Origin: SG8-41 sp035259205
GTDB taxonomy: Bacteria > Pseudomonadota > Gammaproteobacteria > Burkholderiales > SG8-41
Reading direction: 5' to 3'
Length of the DNA stretch: 7,225 nt
Assembly (NCBI GenBank): GCA_035259205.1
Contig: DATFWO010000202.1
Span: 1 to 7,225 of the forward strand
The notes beneath the pieces are model-generated. The model searched no databases. It worked only from the letters and a program-made list of their open reading frames with translations, and was not told the origin of the DNA. The translations under genes and the position numbers were made by a program. Below are positions 7,116 through 7,225 of the stretch, in pieces. Numbering within the stretch: the stretch's first letter is position 1; the number at the start of each line of letters is the position of its first letter.

Positions 7116-7120
7116 ACACG

Positions 7121-7225
7121 ATGAAATGGAATCACGGTTTCGTAGGACAGCTGGCACCAGGTGCGGCGGCAATCCTCCTCGCGCTGGGCGCAGTTGGGAG
7201 CGCGCAGGCGAACGTCATCGCCGTA
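7121..7225 (+). CDS. Exported protein, N-terminal fragment (continues past window)
   Basis: Only the first 35 codons are present. They encode a textbook Sec signal peptide: a short N-region with Lys2 and His5, a hydrophobic core at about 15-25 (AAAILLALGAV), and a signal peptidase I site after AQA (residue 30). The mature protein starts NVIAV. A good ribosome binding site supports the start. The product is therefore secreted, periplasmic or surface-bound. The Ala-rich signal peptide, the candidate sigma-54 promoter with a long leader, and a deacetylase-like polysaccharide gene nearby would all fit a PEP-CTERM exosortase substrate, but that class is defined by its C-terminus, which is not in view. 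Many other exported proteins would look the same here. Confidence 0.7.
   Translation, partial: MKWNHGFVGQLAPGAAAILLALGAVGSAQANVIAV

Larger units (their letters stand above)
6264..7120. other. 857-bp gene-free divergent intergenic region
   Basis: Open frames here are short and overlap on both strands, and their products look like nothing I recognise. The left half is GC-rich; from about 6660 AT content rises and homopolymer runs appear. Besides the promoters listed, it contains TTTACAAGCG twice in direct orientation (6670-6679 and 6873-6882). Small inverted repeats are ACAAG-CGC-CTTGT (6673-6685), GACAC-C-GTGTC (6697-6707) and ACAT-TTG-ATGT (6911-6921), plus the palindrome GGGGCCCC (6826-6833). 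The right half looks like a long control region for the gene at 7121. Confidence 0.55.

Overview
This 7.2 kb window is GC-rich with strong G/C bias at third codon positions. Protein families and gene order suggest a betaproteobacterium (Burkholderiales, Rhodocyclales or Nitrosomonadales type). That assignment is inference: no rRNA or other phylogenetic marker is present.

Layout. Positions 1-3603 (+) are a tight probable operon. It holds the C-terminal part of a bifunctional class II aldolase/short-chain dehydrogenase, a membrane-tethered TAXI-type TRAP solute-binding protein, and mtnA (methylthioribose-1-phosphate isomerase). It converges on a FabG-like short-chain dehydrogenase at 3657-4415 (-); two inverted repeats lie at the junction (3619-3672). 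Next is a 357-bp gene-free stretch (4416-4772) with several nested inverted repeats and an AT-rich end. Then comes a two-gene minus-strand unit, transcribed from about 6378 downwards: a NodB/WalW-like polysaccharide deacetylase (5271-6263) followed by tadA, the tRNA adenosine deaminase (4773-5237). A gene-free region of 857 bp (6264-7120) separates it from a divergent gene at 7121 (+), of which only a signal peptide and a few more residues are inside the window.

How the genes may work together. mtnA makes methylthioribulose-1-phosphate (or 5-deoxyribulose-1-phosphate) from S-adenosylmethionine by-products. A class II aldolase acting on these sugar phosphates gives dihydroxyacetone phosphate plus an aldehyde. 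A fused aldolase/dehydrogenase in the same operon could therefore cleave the MtnA product and oxidise or reduce the aldehyde in one polypeptide. This is the most interesting functional hypothesis here; the aldolase half lies outside the window. The TAXI protein between them has no permease genes beside it and carries two membrane anchors and a cytoplasmic tail.

The gene at 7121 has a good ribosome binding site, a long leader with a hairpin, and a -24/-12 (sigma-54) promoter match at 6944-6959. That arrangement fits a regulated secreted protein, possibly of the PEP-CTERM/exopolysaccharide class, but the diagnostic C-terminus is not visible. No tRNA, rRNA, CRISPR array, insertion sequence or phage gene was found.
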